Part shown: piece by piece, positions 49,434 through 57,612 of the stretch
Position numbering within the stretch: position 1 is the stretch's first letter
Layout of the letters: every line of letters starts with the position of its first letter
DNA from: Tolypothrix campylonemoides VB511288
GTDB lineage: Bacteria; Cyanobacteriota; Cyanobacteriia; Cyanobacteriales; Nostocaceae
NCBI GenBank assembly: GCA_000828075.3
Contig: JXCB02000006.1
Coordinates: forward strand, 31,614 to 95,613
Length of the DNA stretch: 64,000 nucleotides
Reading direction: 5' to 3'
Made by a program: the position numbers and the translations under genes
Notes under the pieces: generated by a model
Databases searched by the model: none
What the model was told of the DNA's origin: nothing
Seen by the model: only the letters and a program-made list of their open reading frames with translations

Positions 49434-50336
49434 ATGGATTCCGAAGCGAAATTATCTCAAAAAGCCAATTCGTCGTTTACAATGGACGACTTTGCCAAAG
49501 CACTGGAAAAACACGATTACCAGTTTCAAAAGGGACAGGTGGTAAACGGCAGAGTGTTTCAACTTGATCCTGATGGAGCTTATGTCGATATTGGTGGCAA
49601 GTCGTCGGCGTTTGTCCCTCGCGATGAGGCTTCTTTGAGAACAGTAACCGATTTGTCCGAGATACTGCCATTAAATGAGAATTTAGAATTCTTAATCATC
49701 AGGGATCAGGATGCAGAAGGTCAAGTTACCCTTTCGCGAAAGCAACTGGAAATCCAGCACATTTGGGATCGACTGGCGCAAATGCAGGAGAATTCTCAAA
49801 CGACGCAAGTGCGGGTAATAAATGTCAATAAAGGTGGCGTTACCGTCAATGTTCAGGGTTTGCGAGGATTTATTCCGCGATCGCACTTGGTTGAGCGAGA
49901 TAATTTAGAAGCACTCAAGGGTCAATCTCTCAATGCTGGCTTTTTGGAAGTTAACAAGAGCAACAATAAGCTTATCCTTTCGCAGCGCATAGCAACTCGT
50001 TCGGCTAGCTTCAGTACATTGGAAGTGAATCAGCTGGTGCTTGGGAAAATCAGTGGTATCAAACCGTTTGGTGTCTTTGTGGATTTAGATGGCACAAGCG
50101 CCTTGCTCCATATTAAGCAGATCAGCCAGAAATTTATTGAAAATCTGGAAAAGGTGTTTCAAGTCGGTCAGCCGATTAAAGCTATAATCATAGACTTGGA
50201 TGAAGGCAAAGGTCGGGTTGCTCTATCCACGAGAGTTCTGGAAAATTTCCCAGGCGAGATGCTAGAAAATATGGACGAAGTTATGGCATCAGCCGAGGCG
50301 CGTGCAGAACGAGCAAAGAACAAAGTCTCGGAATAG
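49434..50336 (+). CDS. S1-domain RNA-binding protein (ribosomal protein S1 homologue, short form)
   Basis: A 300-residue protein with three S1 (OB-fold) domains: about 32-105 (FQKGQVVNGRVFQLDPDGAY, VDIGGKSSAFVPRDEA), about 120-185 (TQVRVINVNKGGVTVNVQGL, RGFIPRSHL) and about 200-275 (VLGKISGIKPFGVFVDLDG, SALLHIKQIS). Cyanobacteria carry two S1 homologues, a longer Rps1A and a shorter Rps1B; size and weaker conservation favour the second. It may bind mRNA in translation initiation without a Shine-Dalgarno site. The C-terminus is a charged helix (AEARAERAKNK). It converges with the orphan gene at 50365 (29-bp gap). Confidence 0.85.
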   Translation: MDSEAKLSQKANSSFTMDDFAKALEKHDYQFQKGQVVNGRVFQLDPDGAYVDIGGKSSAFVPRDEASLRTVTDLSEILPLNENLEFLIIRDQDAEGQVTLSRKQLEIQHIWDRLAQMQENSQTTQVRVINVNKGGVTVNVQGLRGFIPRSHLVERDNLEALKGQSLNAGFLEVNKSNNKLILSQRIATRSASFSTLEVNQLVLGKISGIKPFGVFVDLDGTSALLHIKQISQKFIENLEKVFQVGQPIKAIIIDLDEGKGRVALSTRVLENFPGEMLENMDEVMASAEARAERAKNKVSE

Positions 50337-50364
50337 GGAATTTGCTTGTAGTTGCGACACGCGA

Positions 50365-50856
50365 CTACGAACCCATTAGCAATGCCAAATCGTGGCGATA
50401 GCTCTCTCGAAGTTTCTGCAATGTCGATTCTGTTAAGGCAAACTTGATTAAACCAACTAATTTGCCCCAACTGCACAACACAGGCTCTGAGAGAGCTTGC
50501 CAAAATTCATTGGCAAAAAATTCTGCCCACCATTTGGGTGCTTGCTTACTTTGAGCAGGGTCGTTTCGTCTTTGCCAGCGTTTGCGCCATTTGACAAATT
50601 CTGCTGGAGTGGGTGGCTTGACTCCGATAATTGGCGGAAAATCTGCGTAGCTGACAAACTTACTGACACCCTTGGCGTGGACGTATACCACGTAACGCCA
50701 GCATTCCACGACGTAGATATCTTCTAACTTGATATTAAACATCAGGCAAACTGCCTCTTCGGTCACAAATCGCGCTAGCTGGTGGAGAATGGACGATTTG
50801 TGGACAATTTTCGATTCGCGGATGACCAGCGTTTTTGGCTTGAGTGATGATACCAT
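50365..50856 (-). CDS. Orphan 163-aa protein with a repeat-array leader
   Basis: A 163-residue protein beginning MVSSLKPKTLVIRESKIVHK. It has a conserved-looking LARFVTEEAVCLMFNIKLED, aromatic/basic IYVVECWRYVVYVHAKGVSK, then FPPIIGVKPPTPAEFVKWRK-RWQRRNDP and a C-terminal helical part. The middle is rich in Trp, Arg and Lys, which could suit nucleic-acid binding, but no known motif is recognised. The ATG is preceded by GGAG 8 bp upstream, and this GGAG belongs to the first of six tandem leader repeats (50857-50971). It diverges from the XRE regulators, which may control it. No family assignment is possible. Confidence 0.6.
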   Translation of the reverse strand: MVSSLKPKTLVIRESKIVHKSSILHQLARFVTEEAVCLMFNIKLEDIYVVECWRYVVYVHAKGVSKFVSYADFPPIIGVKPPTPAEFVKWRKRWQRRNDPAQSKQAPKWWAEFFANEFWQALSEPVLCSWGKLVGLIKFALTESTLQKLRESYRHDLALLMGS

Positions 50857-50971
50857 AAATATGTCTCCGAAAATATGTCTCCGAATAATGAGAGAAATAT
50901 GGTCTCGGAATAATCAGAGAAATATGGTCTCGGAATATGGTTTCCGAATAATCAGATAAATATGTCTCCGG
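50857..50971 (-). promoter_or_regulatory. Six-copy leader repeat with Shine-Dalgarno-like cores
   Basis: Plus-strand copies of AAATATG(G)TCTC(C/G)GA lie at 50857-50870, 50871-50884, 50895-50909, 50920-50934, 50935-50947 (lacks the first two A) and 50958-50971. ATAATCAGAG-like 10-bp spacers separate most of them, giving a 25-bp unit. Read on the minus strand, a unit is TCGGAGACATATTT, so copies 1, 2 and 6 carry GGAG or GGAGA and the others CGAGACC. Copy 1 places GGAG 8 bp before the ATG of the 163-aa gene. It may be an operator array, a translation-control leader, or both. Confidence 0.75.
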
Positions 50972-51074
50972 AAAAAATAGCTGTCGTTTTAGGGGATTTA
51001 TTGAATATCAATGCGATCGCTCTTCAGTTTGCTACGCCAAAGGGCGATCGTTTTTTAGACTAAAATTATTAAAC

Positions 51075-51092
51075 GACTAATACAAGTCATTT
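51075..51092 (+). promoter_or_regulatory. Operator-like box 1, 30 bp before the first XRE start
   Basis: GACTAATACAAGTCATTT begins exactly 30 bp before the ATG at 51105. It matches box 2 (51334-51351) at 15 of 18 positions, with the dyad GACT...AGTC kept. A self-regulatory binding site is inferred from the equal position. Confidence 0.6.
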
Positions 51093-51104
51093 GTCAAGTA
51101 AATT

Positions 51105-51317
51105 ATGGGAATGATTAGGCTAAAGATTCGAGAGTTGGCTGCTGAGAAGGGTTGGACGCTGAAAGAGGTGTCTGATCGTTCTGGAGTGGTCTACAGCACT
51201 CTCAGAACTTATGCACGATCACCAGGACTAACAACTGTAGATTTTACCGCTATCCAAAAGTTGGCGAGGACTTTTGATGTGATGATTGAGGAATTGGTTG
51301 AGGTGGTAAAAGATTAG
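51105..51317 (+). CDS. XRE/Cro-like small regulator, copy 1
   Basis: A 70-residue helix-turn-helix protein: MGMIRLKIRELAAEKGWTLK, EVSDRSGVVYSTLRTYARSP, VDFTAIQKLARTFDVMIEEL. The HTH is at about residues 18-40, and the LARTFDV..EEL end is the usual XRE closing helix. It has no extra domain and is of the length of HTH_26/HTH_3 short regulators. It shares about 70% identity with the next gene (49 of 70 residues by my count), so the two are a tandem duplication with a 259-bp period. The likely target is its own promoter and perhaps the divergent orphan gene and its leader array. HTH_26-type proteins also act as antitoxins. Confidence 0.88.
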   Translation: MGMIRLKIRELAAEKGWTLKEVSDRSGVVYSTLRTYARSPGLTTVDFTAIQKLARTFDVMIEELVEVVKD

Positions 51318-51323
51318 GGAAAT

Positions 51324-51357
51324 GCTTTAAAAAGACTCATATGAGTCATTTTAAAGC
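51324..51357 (+). promoter_or_regulatory. 34-bp near-perfect dyad, operator-like box 2
   Basis: Arms GCTTTAAAA and TTTTAAAGC flank a central perfect palindrome GACTCATATGAGTC (51334-51347) with one mismatched A on each side. The palindrome starts 30 bp before the second XRE ATG (51364). It could also end transcription of copy 1, but there is no T-run. The match with box 1 supports an operator. Confidence 0.65.
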
Positions 51358-51363
51358 AGCAAA

Positions 51364-51576
51364 ATGGGACTAATTAGGCTAAAGATTAAAGAATTTGCTA
51401 ACGAGAAGGGTTGGACGCTTAAAGATGTGGCTGACCGTTCTGGAGTAGCCTACAGTTCGGTGAGAGCCTACGCAAGAGCGCCAGGGCTGGCAATGGTTGA
51501 TTTTACCTCAATCTTGAAGATGGCGCGTGCCTTGGACGTAATGATTGAAGATTTGGTTGAAGTAGTAGAAGAGTGA
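51364..51576 (+). CDS. XRE/Cro-like small regulator, copy 2
   Basis: A 70-residue paralogue of the preceding gene: MGLIRLKIKEFANEKGWTLK, DVADRSGVAYSSVRAYARAP, VDFTSILKMARALDVMIEDL. The recognition helix differs at several places (VAYSSVRAYARAP versus VVYSTLRTYARSP), so the two may bind related but not identical sites. The frame ends 98 bp before the 3' end of the convergent NERD-helicase gene. Both copies have intact HTH motifs, with no decay. Confidence 0.88.
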   Translation: MGLIRLKIKEFANEKGWTLKDVADRSGVAYSSVRAYARAPGLAMVDFTSILKMARALDVMIEDLVEVVEE

Positions 51577-51674
51577 AGCAACGGATAAAATAACCGATGT
51601 AACGGATAGATTGACTGGGGAAATTACAGATAAATCATTCCCTACATCCGCTACATCCACTACCTCATCCGCTG

Positions 51675-53861
51675 CTATGCTTCATCTGCGTCACCGATAT
51701 CGCGCTTCGGTGGGCGTTTGTAGGTAAACGTGAAAGTGTCACCACTGGTAATGACTTGCCGCATCTCATCATACATCGGATAATTACCGACACCACTTAC
51801 ACTTGCCCAACCCCGCGCCCTGGTTAAAGCGACAAACAACTGGTTACGATAATTCACATCACTTTCATTACGAGCGACATTATCAAAGCCGACTACATAG
51901 ACCATATCAGCCTCATTTCCCTTAGCGCGAGGGACACGAGAGACTGTAACAGCCCCATCACACCAGAAGTTGTTTGGCTGACTAACTTGCCATTCAAACT
52001 TTAAGATGTTACTGCTGGGAGCACTGGGAATATAGATATCAATGCCCTGTTGCATCAAAAATTCCGCCACCTGAGTTTCTAAATCCATTGCCTCGGAATT
52101 AGAGCCTAAAATCACCACTAAGATATCGCGGCTGGGATTAAGACCATCATGGACGATGTTATGCATGATGTTCTGCGCCAACGCAGTCATTTCTTCTTGG
52201 CGAGAACCGTAAGTTTGAAATTCCAATACAGGTGTGTCCCAAAGTTCAGGAATTGGATTTGGTGAATATTGCGGAGGTCGATGCACAGTTATTGGCTGAC
52301 CGACACGCCTGAAGTCTCCTGTGACTTCGTAACCGATTCTGTCCCAATATGTTTTATTTGTGATACCAGAAACCATTCCCTCTGGGCGTAGCAAACCCAT
52401 AGCAATGGCATGAGCTGCTGTGAGAATTGGTCCAGGAGTGCGGTAACAATGGCGCATCACTACAGCACGTTTGATACCGCCTGGATATTGTGGTTGCTTG
52501 CTCAAAAGATTGCTCAAATTCTCGCCAAATACCTCTTTAGCTTTTGGCACTACTATAGTATCGAGGCTTTGTGCTTCATCGTAAGCCCAAATTAAACGCC
52601 TGTCCTCTGGTTTTTCCTCACTCACTGGTCGCAAGGCTTGATAAGCCATCCAGTAAATAGCTTGCTTATCCTCATATTTCAAATTATCTTCAGTGACTAA
52701 ATCTTGACCTTCATCAATCAACATGGCATCGAACATCGGCTCAATCTCTATTTCCTCTTGTAGCCGTTTACATAACTCTGCCAAACCTCGGTTAGGCTGT
52801 TTGTTCTTTGTATCTGCAACGGTTCCACGTCTTTGACCGTGGTACTCGCAAATCGTCCCGTACAAGCCTGGTTGTTCCCTCGCTCCCCAAGCATGAAGTA
52901 CTTGCAGTTTGTGGTTTGTCTTATGGTCGTACTTCATCTCACCACAACTGAAGCGGCGTATCCACTTATCTACTAGTCCGGTAATTTGCTCGTAGAGCGA
53001 TCGCGTGAAAAACACCAAAGCAATATCCCAGTCTGGGTGCTTCAGGTGCATCATCGCCGCTTTTTGACACAGCAGCACTGTCTTACCTGAACCTGCAATA
53101 CCGCGAATTCGCTGAGGTCCTGGGGGAATTTCTTTTCCTATGTGTTCTTGCTGTAAATCTATTTCGTATAGCCTTTGCCGCAAACTGTCCATAATGCTGG
53201 CGCGGGTTTTGCCTGTGGTTGAGGTTGTAGCGCGAGGAGGTTTACGAAGTACAGGTGTCCCGCTAATCACTGACAGTAGCAATTCCCAGTCTTTATCTTC
53301 CAGGCTTTCTCCTGGAACGACACAAGAGATTTGTTGAATACGTTCGAGTAAACCAACTTTGCCTAACTGGTCTTGAAAAATCACAGGAGGACAGTTGGGT
53401 AATTGGTCAAAACCTTTTTGTTGCCATGGTTCTTGGGTAATCAGAGGTAATGCAACGAGCGATCGTCCGGTAACCTTGCGCCAGATAGCAGATTCGCGGT
53501 CAGTGTATGCAATCAATGCTCGTAGTTGATGTTCGGCTCGTTGATAAGGATTAGTTTCTGCGATGTGATAGTTTTGCAACTGCCAAATGTCATCATTAAT
53601 AGCAACAACTTGGTCAATGGTGACAGGCAAAACCTCAATAACCACTAAACCAAATTCTCTATCAGCAATGAGGATGTCAGGCTCCTTACGAATCTCTCCC
53701 ACCTTCGAGAAAATTGGATAGCGCCAGTAACCGATACAGTTTCTATCAGAAAAAGCACTCTTAACAGCATCCCAAACTTTTTGCTCACCCGCTTCACTGC
53801 TAGCTTTTAACGGTTCGGTAGTGATAAATTTGCTACTTTGTTCTTCGTTACCACGATCCAT
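51675..53861 (-). CDS. NERD-nuclease/SF1 helicase fusion
   Basis: A 728-residue protein. The N-terminal part (about 20-140) has the NERD (nuclease-related) fold: EAGEQKVWDAVKSAF, EIRKEPDILIADREFGLVVI-E with the Asp and the Glu of the E/D-x-K-like core (though Lys is replaced: VVIEVLPVT). The C-terminal part is a UvrD/Rep-type SF1 helicase: Walker A IRGIAGSGKTVLL (about 252), Walker B AMLIDEGQDL (about 378), RHCYRTPGPIL (motif IV) and LFVALTRARGW (motif VI). DEGQD replaces the usual DExQD form, a common variant. Such proteins occur in defence islands; a role in DNA repair or phage defence is inference. It converges with the XRE pair. Confidence 0.85.
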   Translation of the reverse strand: MDRGNEEQSSKFITTEPLKASSEAGEQKVWDAVKSAFSDRNCIGYWRYPIFSKVGEIRKEPDILIADREFGLVVIEVLPVTIDQVVAINDDIWQLQNYHIAETNPYQRAEHQLRALIAYTDRESAIWRKVTGRSLVALPLITQEPWQQKGFDQLPNCPPVIFQDQLGKVGLLERIQQISCVVPGESLEDKDWELLLSVISGTPVLRKPPRATTSTTGKTRASIMDSLRQRLYEIDLQQEHIGKEIPPGPQRIRGIAGSGKTVLLCQKAAMMHLKHPDWDIALVFFTRSLYEQITGLVDKWIRRFSCGEMKYDHKTNHKLQVLHAWGAREQPGLYGTICEYHGQRRGTVADTKNKQPNRGLAELCKRLQEEIEIEPMFDAMLIDEGQDLVTEDNLKYEDKQAIYWMAYQALRPVSEEKPEDRRLIWAYDEAQSLDTIVVPKAKEVFGENLSNLLSKQPQYPGGIKRAVVMRHCYRTPGPILTAAHAIAMGLLRPEGMVSGITNKTYWDRIGYEVTGDFRRVGQPITVHRPPQYSPNPIPELWDTPVLEFQTYGSRQEEMTALAQNIMHNIVHDGLNPSRDILVVILGSNSEAMDLETQVAEFLMQQGIDIYIPSAPSSNILKFEWQVSQPNNFWCDGAVTVSRVPRAKGNEADMVYVVGFDNVARNESDVNYRNQLFVALTRARGWASVSGVGNYPMYDEMRQVITSGDTFTFTYKRPPKRDIGDADEA

Positions 53862-54081
53862 TCAGTACCTACCTGTATTTGTTAAACTTCTGATACAAAA
53901 GCATTTTGAGTAATGCTGTCAGGCTAGCACTGCCAATGTAATACTACCAGTGCAAATACACGTAACTACCTACCTGGCTTAGTTCAGCAGATATGCGGTA
54001 TTAATTGAACAAAGGTTGTGATAATTTTGCTGGTTAACTTTTAGATACTGAAGCTAAGTTAGCGTTGCTCCTCCTGTAAAT

Positions 54082-54534
54082 TCAGGGCAACGGTGGAATC
54101 TCAAAGTCATTGAACAAGCAAACATCATAAGACGTAGCTCCTAAAGCCTTAACTAGGCGCTGGTCTAGAGTCAGTAGCGTCGCACCAACCTGATGTGAAA
54201 GGGCTACGTAAGAAGCATCATAAGCGGAAATGCCATAAGTCAAGGCGATACTCACACCATCAGCCATCAAGTCAGCCGTCGAGACAACACGCAAGGGGAA
54301 AGCTTTAAGAGTAGCTAAATCTGCCTGAACTTCAGCAGCAGTGTACATCCTTGCACGGACATATTTCCAGAAAGTGTTAGCACACTCAATGTACAACAGG
54401 TCTGGTACAAAGATTTCAGCCTGTGGATTATCAAGATGGTCAAATAGCTGATTAACCTTGGGGGTTAGCGGATCAGCGATAAATTGCTTGATACACACGC
54501 TAGTGTCCACCACACATCTAAGGGAAGTGGTCAT
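54082..54534 (-). CDS. vapC: PIN-domain toxin (VapC-like)
   Basis: A 150-residue PIN nuclease. It has the first acidic motif RCVVDTSVCIKQF (Asp about residue 9), Glu in LLYIECANTFWKY (about 50), Asp in YGISAYDASYVALSH (about 105) and Asp in LLTLDQRLVKAL. All four acidic positions are present. VapC toxins cut tRNA or rRNA. Its start overlaps the antitoxin stop (54531-54534, ATGA). It begins MTTSLRCVVDTSV. It is on the same strand as the downstream helicase gene, with about 220 bp between. Confidence 0.9.
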   Translation of the reverse strand: MTTSLRCVVDTSVCIKQFIADPLTPKVNQLFDHLDNPQAEIFVPDLLYIECANTFWKYVRARMYTAAEVQADLATLKAFPLRVVSTADLMADGVSIALTYGISAYDASYVALSHQVGATLLTLDQRLVKALGATSYDVCLFNDFEIPPLP

Positions 54535-54797
54535 CTGTTACGGTCTTCTCTAATTAAATCGGTGCTATCAGGTAATCCAAAGTCCGCTGGATTCACGCGG
54601 CGGCGGCGGCGACTTTCCTCCAAGAGTTTTGCGACATTCTGTCGCCTCTGGTCTTGAGGTTGCTTTATCTTAGCTAACAAAGCATTTCGTAATAGAGTGA
54701 TGACTTGGGCGTTGATTGAGTTGTTTTCGGCTGTAGCTAGCTCTTGTAGCTGTTCATACAAGTCATCAGGTAAATCTACATCATGAACGATAGCCAT
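54531..54797 (-). CDS. Ribbon-helix-helix antitoxin (FitA/VapB-like)
   Basis: An 88-residue protein. The N-terminal RHH motif is VHDVDLPDDLYEQLQELATA followed by ENNSINAQVITLLRNALLAK, typical of FitA/Arc-type antitoxins. The C-terminal part (RRQNVAKLLEESRRRRRVNP, ADFGLPDSTDLIREDR) wraps the PIN toxin; the run of Arg is encoded by CGGCGGCGGCGG-like repeats. Overlap of stop and start with the vapC gene by 4 bp shows coupling. It binds and inhibits the toxin and represses the pair. The 20-40 bp upstream should hold the operator. Confidence 0.88.
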   Translation of the reverse strand: MAIVHDVDLPDDLYEQLQELATAENNSINAQVITLLRNALLAKIKQPQDQRRQNVAKLLEESRRRRRVNPADFGLPDSTDLIREDRNR

Positions 54798-54920
54798 GTA
54801 TCGACCTCTTAGTTGAATTTATTGGTTATGGTAGCATGATGCAACTGGCGTGGATTGGAAGGGAGAGGGGGCGATCGCACTGTTGGTAAAGTGCGATACA
54901 TCTTTTCTACTTCACATTGA

Positions 54921-56486
54921 TTATGCCTGTTCTAGCTTGGTAATTACCTCCTGCAATTTAGCAGCAATATCCTCATTCCTTTCCTCTCTAAGTAACTCTT
55001 GTAGTGGTTGAATGAGTTTCTTGTTTGCAAATTTCTCAATCGCTTGTAGACATTCAGCTTTTAACGACTTGTCTTCTGAATACTTTCTCATAATTTCTAC
55101 TAGAACGTTATGTTCTCCTGATCGTCCCAGCGTATCAATCAATCGTCCAAAAGCATCAATATATTCCTGATTCATCCAGCCATCAGGATCATATACATTG
55201 AAGCCACCATAACCTTTTTTCAATTCTTGAACTGCTTCTATCCCACCTACGGCTTCCACTATTTTTACCCAAAGACTGTAGCCGTAAGGGTCACCCATAT
55301 GTACCGCCCATTCTTCACATTTATACCAAATTGCATCAAAGGCTTTGTCTATCGCAGTTTGTGATAGTCTACTTTTATAACGTGTAAGATACTCACTAGT
55401 AACTATCTCATCTCTTGAAACATAATAGTCTATTAGACGGTGGACAGCTTCTGTGGTGAAATCAGCAGCCTCTAATTCAAGTTTCGCGTACTCTTTTGTT
55501 AGAGGTAACATACTGAATTTATCACCTTGTTTGTTGACAAGGGAAAGTTTTTCTAACTGTACTAACCCATCGTCTCGACTCATTTCATCTTCACCAAATC
55601 CCGCAACAAAACCTAATTCCTCGCGGCTAGCATCACTTATACAGAGTGCAAGAGCAAGTAAAAGCTTGTACGCATCATTACCTCGAATTTGAGCTACCGT
55701 TTCTTCAAAACAAAACCGCGCAATATCACTCTTTGGACTACCTAGTCGAGCCAGTACAGTATCCACAGGGTAGCCAAATCCCATTTGAGCAACACTCCAA
55801 ACTATTGCCAGTGGTACGCCGCCAGTTCTGTCAAAAAGCTTGTGTTTGTGTTCATCATTGAGGGTTACTTCTTTCTTTTGGCATTCCTGCTCAATTAGTA
55901 CCTTAGCATCTTCCCACGGCATTCCTTGCAGTCGTACAGGGTAAGCAACATCAATACGGTGACGAGTTGTGACAATTGCCTTTGTTGGTGCGGGTAGCTC
56001 TTGCAAAAACTCTATCATCGCTTCATCGTCTACAGTTTCCAAGTTGTCTACGATAAGCAGGGTAGTTTGTTGCGTTAAAGCTCTACAAACAAACTCTAAT
56101 TTATTTTCTGTTTGTGACCGTAATTGGTCTTCAATACCTAAAGTTAGGGCTATTATTTGGCAAATATCCTCTAAAGTACGTAGTACCTGTCTACGCTCAA
56201 CAATGCCCTTATCTGGTTTTAACGTATTTCGTTTAGCTGAAGTCCAGATGATAGCAGCGAAACGTTCTTCTGGTACCAAGCTGTCAAATCCATGTAGGAA
56301 ACGGTGAGCAACTTCCAAAGCAAGGGCGCTTTTACCAATACCCCCAATGCCATCAATTGTCACCAATGAATGTTGACAATGGGGATAAGGACGCATTTGC
56401 CGCGTTACCTTGGCAAGTTCTGCTTCTCGACCGATAAATTGTCCATAGTCTGGCTGGGGCAAATTGTGGCGAACCTTGCTGGACAT
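54921..56486 (-). CDS. NB-ARC/STAND ATPase, probably the 3' part of a broken gene
   Basis: A 521-residue protein from the ATG at 56486. It has YGQFIGREAELAKV, P-loop IDGIGGIGKSALALEVAHRF, Walker B TTLLIVDNLETVDDE, the sensor AIVTTRHRI and the GLPL-like GGVPLAIVWSVAQMG, so it is an NB-ARC/NTPase of the plant R-protein/APAF type. The C-terminal part is helical with no WD40 or TPR. Upstream of this ATG the frame stays open to 56603 (AALQKIGITNVLFSV..., GIEEIKALLKQALEKQ), with no start codon, then meets TAA next to repeat DNA. So the 5' part was probably lost or separated; the 260-residue gene at 56668 may be the missing part. Function as an immune-type switch is inference. Confidence 0.8.
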   Translation of the reverse strand: MSSKVRHNLPQPDYGQFIGREAELAKVTRQMRPYPHCQHSLVTIDGIGGIGKSALALEVAHRFLHGFDSLVPEERFAAIIWTSAKRNTLKPDKGIVERRQVLRTLEDICQIIALTLGIEDQLRSQTENKLEFVCRALTQQTTLLIVDNLETVDDEAMIEFLQELPAPTKAIVTTRHRIDVAYPVRLQGMPWEDAKVLIEQECQKKEVTLNDEHKHKLFDRTGGVPLAIVWSVAQMGFGYPVDTVLARLGSPKSDIARFCFEETVAQIRGNDAYKLLLALALCISDASREELGFVAGFGEDEMSRDDGLVQLEKLSLVNKQGDKFSMLPLTKEYAKLELEAADFTTEAVHRLIDYYVSRDEIVTSEYLTRYKSRLSQTAIDKAFDAIWYKCEEWAVHMGDPYGYSLWVKIVEAVGGIEAVQELKKGYGGFNVYDPDGWMNQEYIDAFGRLIDTLGRSGEHNVLVEIMRKYSEDKSLKAECLQAIEKFANKKLIQPLQELLREERNEDIAAKLQEVITKLEQA

Positions 56487-56603
56487 TTGTGATTGTTTTT
56501 CCAGTGCTTGCTTTAACAGTGCCTTAATTTCTTCTATACCAACCGCAGTGCTATTGACAGAAAACAGTACATTAGTAATACCAATTTTTTGTAAAGCTGC
56601 ACA

Positions 56604-56697
56604 TTATTTTTACCCCTCCTAACCTCTCCGATGCCTTGGGGAGGTGCCGCAGGCGGTGGGGTTCTTTCTATGCATCTTCATATAGAAACGGTATAAC
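56604..56697. repeat. Repeat insert between the two halves of the STAND locus
   Basis: Two repeats lie side by side: CCCCTCCTAACCTCTCC-GATGC-CTTGGGGAGG with GGTGGGG (about 56613-56661), and a segment TGCATCTTCATATAGAAACGGTAT (56671-56694) that matches, at 20 of 24 places, the end of the MITE-like element at 60491-60605. The last nine codons of the 260-residue ORF and its stop lie within the second repeat. Confidence 0.65.
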
Positions 56698-57450
56698 ACC
56701 TTGATTGAGGTTTTTCAAATTGTATCCAAGTTGCTGAATTGCCACCTCTAAATTGTCTAACTTGTTCAATACCTGCGGTACGGCTGCTGCTGTACTTCGC
56801 ACATGAGCTTCTACATCTTCAATCGTCAACTGTTGCCCTTGCAAATTTACATTAATCTGCGCTAACAACTGTGATGCCAAAATATCCCTAACAACTTGAT
56901 TATTTTTTATCTCAAAGACGAAAAAGGCACACACTCGTTCAAATAAGCTATCTTCTATCTTAGCTTTGTAACAAGGAATAACATCATCCTTTAAAGCGAG
57001 TGCCAGTAGTTTCTCCTTAAGTACTTGAATGCGCTCCTGGGCTAACTTACCTTCTGGTGTTAGCAGCAATTCTATTTCGTCAAGTGACGAAATCGGAATC
57101 GCAATGTCTGGTGTCAATTGATTAATTTTTTTTAGCTCATTTGTCAGTTGCTTGAGCTTTCCTTCCAACCATTCAATCTCAGTCTGATGTTGTAGATTAT
57201 GATATATACGTCTGTCTCGAACTAGCTGCGGTGGTGGTAGTTCCTCCAAACATTCGGATGCAATTGTTTGCAGTGCTGAGAAAAAACAGCGTCTGAGAGA
57301 TTTTTGCAAGTCATGATTGACTGGCTTACCACCTTGCTTGAGGTAGTTAATGAAAGCTTTAAACCCACTCAATAATGCCCTATCAGCTGTGTTTCCCAAG
57401 ATACCTGTCAGAACACCTGCTGTAATTGAAGCTAGACTGAAAGCCTCCAT
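56668..57450 (-). CDS. Hypothetical helical protein, probably the 5' part of the STAND gene
   Basis: A 260-residue protein. It begins MEAFSLASITAGVLTGILGN with a hydrophobic first helix and continues as a mainly helical chain (RALLSGFKAFINYLKQGG, DLQKSLRRCFFSALQTIASE), ending in coiled-coil-like LDNLEVAIQQLGYNLKNLNQ. The end VIPFLYEDA is encoded by repeat DNA (56671-56697), so the natural C-terminus is lost. Cyanobacterial NB-ARC and similar proteins often have N-terminal helical domains of this kind, so this and the 54921 gene may have been one gene of about 820 codons. An alternative is an independent gene whose 3' end was replaced. The start is after ATAACAGAGGC with no strong ribosome-binding site. 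Confidence 0.55.
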   Translation of the reverse strand: MEAFSLASITAGVLTGILGNTADRALLSGFKAFINYLKQGGKPVNHDLQKSLRRCFFSALQTIASECLEELPPPQLVRDRRIYHNLQHQTEIEWLEGKLKQLTNELKKINQLTPDIAIPISSLDEIELLLTPEGKLAQERIQVLKEKLLALALKDDVIPCYKAKIEDSLFERVCAFFVFEIKNNQVVRDILASQLLAQINVNLQGQQLTIEDVEAHVRSTAAAVPQVLNKLDNLEVAIQQLGYNLKNLNQGVIPFLYEDA

Positions 57451-57612
57451 CCTAAAAGCCTCTGTTATCTTTTCTCATGAGTCTTTTTCAGAATAAACTA
57501 TTCAAGCTTGGATCAAGTGTGATACGCCGCAGGCGTCTGTTGTTCCTGTGCAATCGCGCCCCGGAGCGGCTCCAGAGGAGCATCGCCCAACCAACTATCA
57601 CAAATCATTCAA

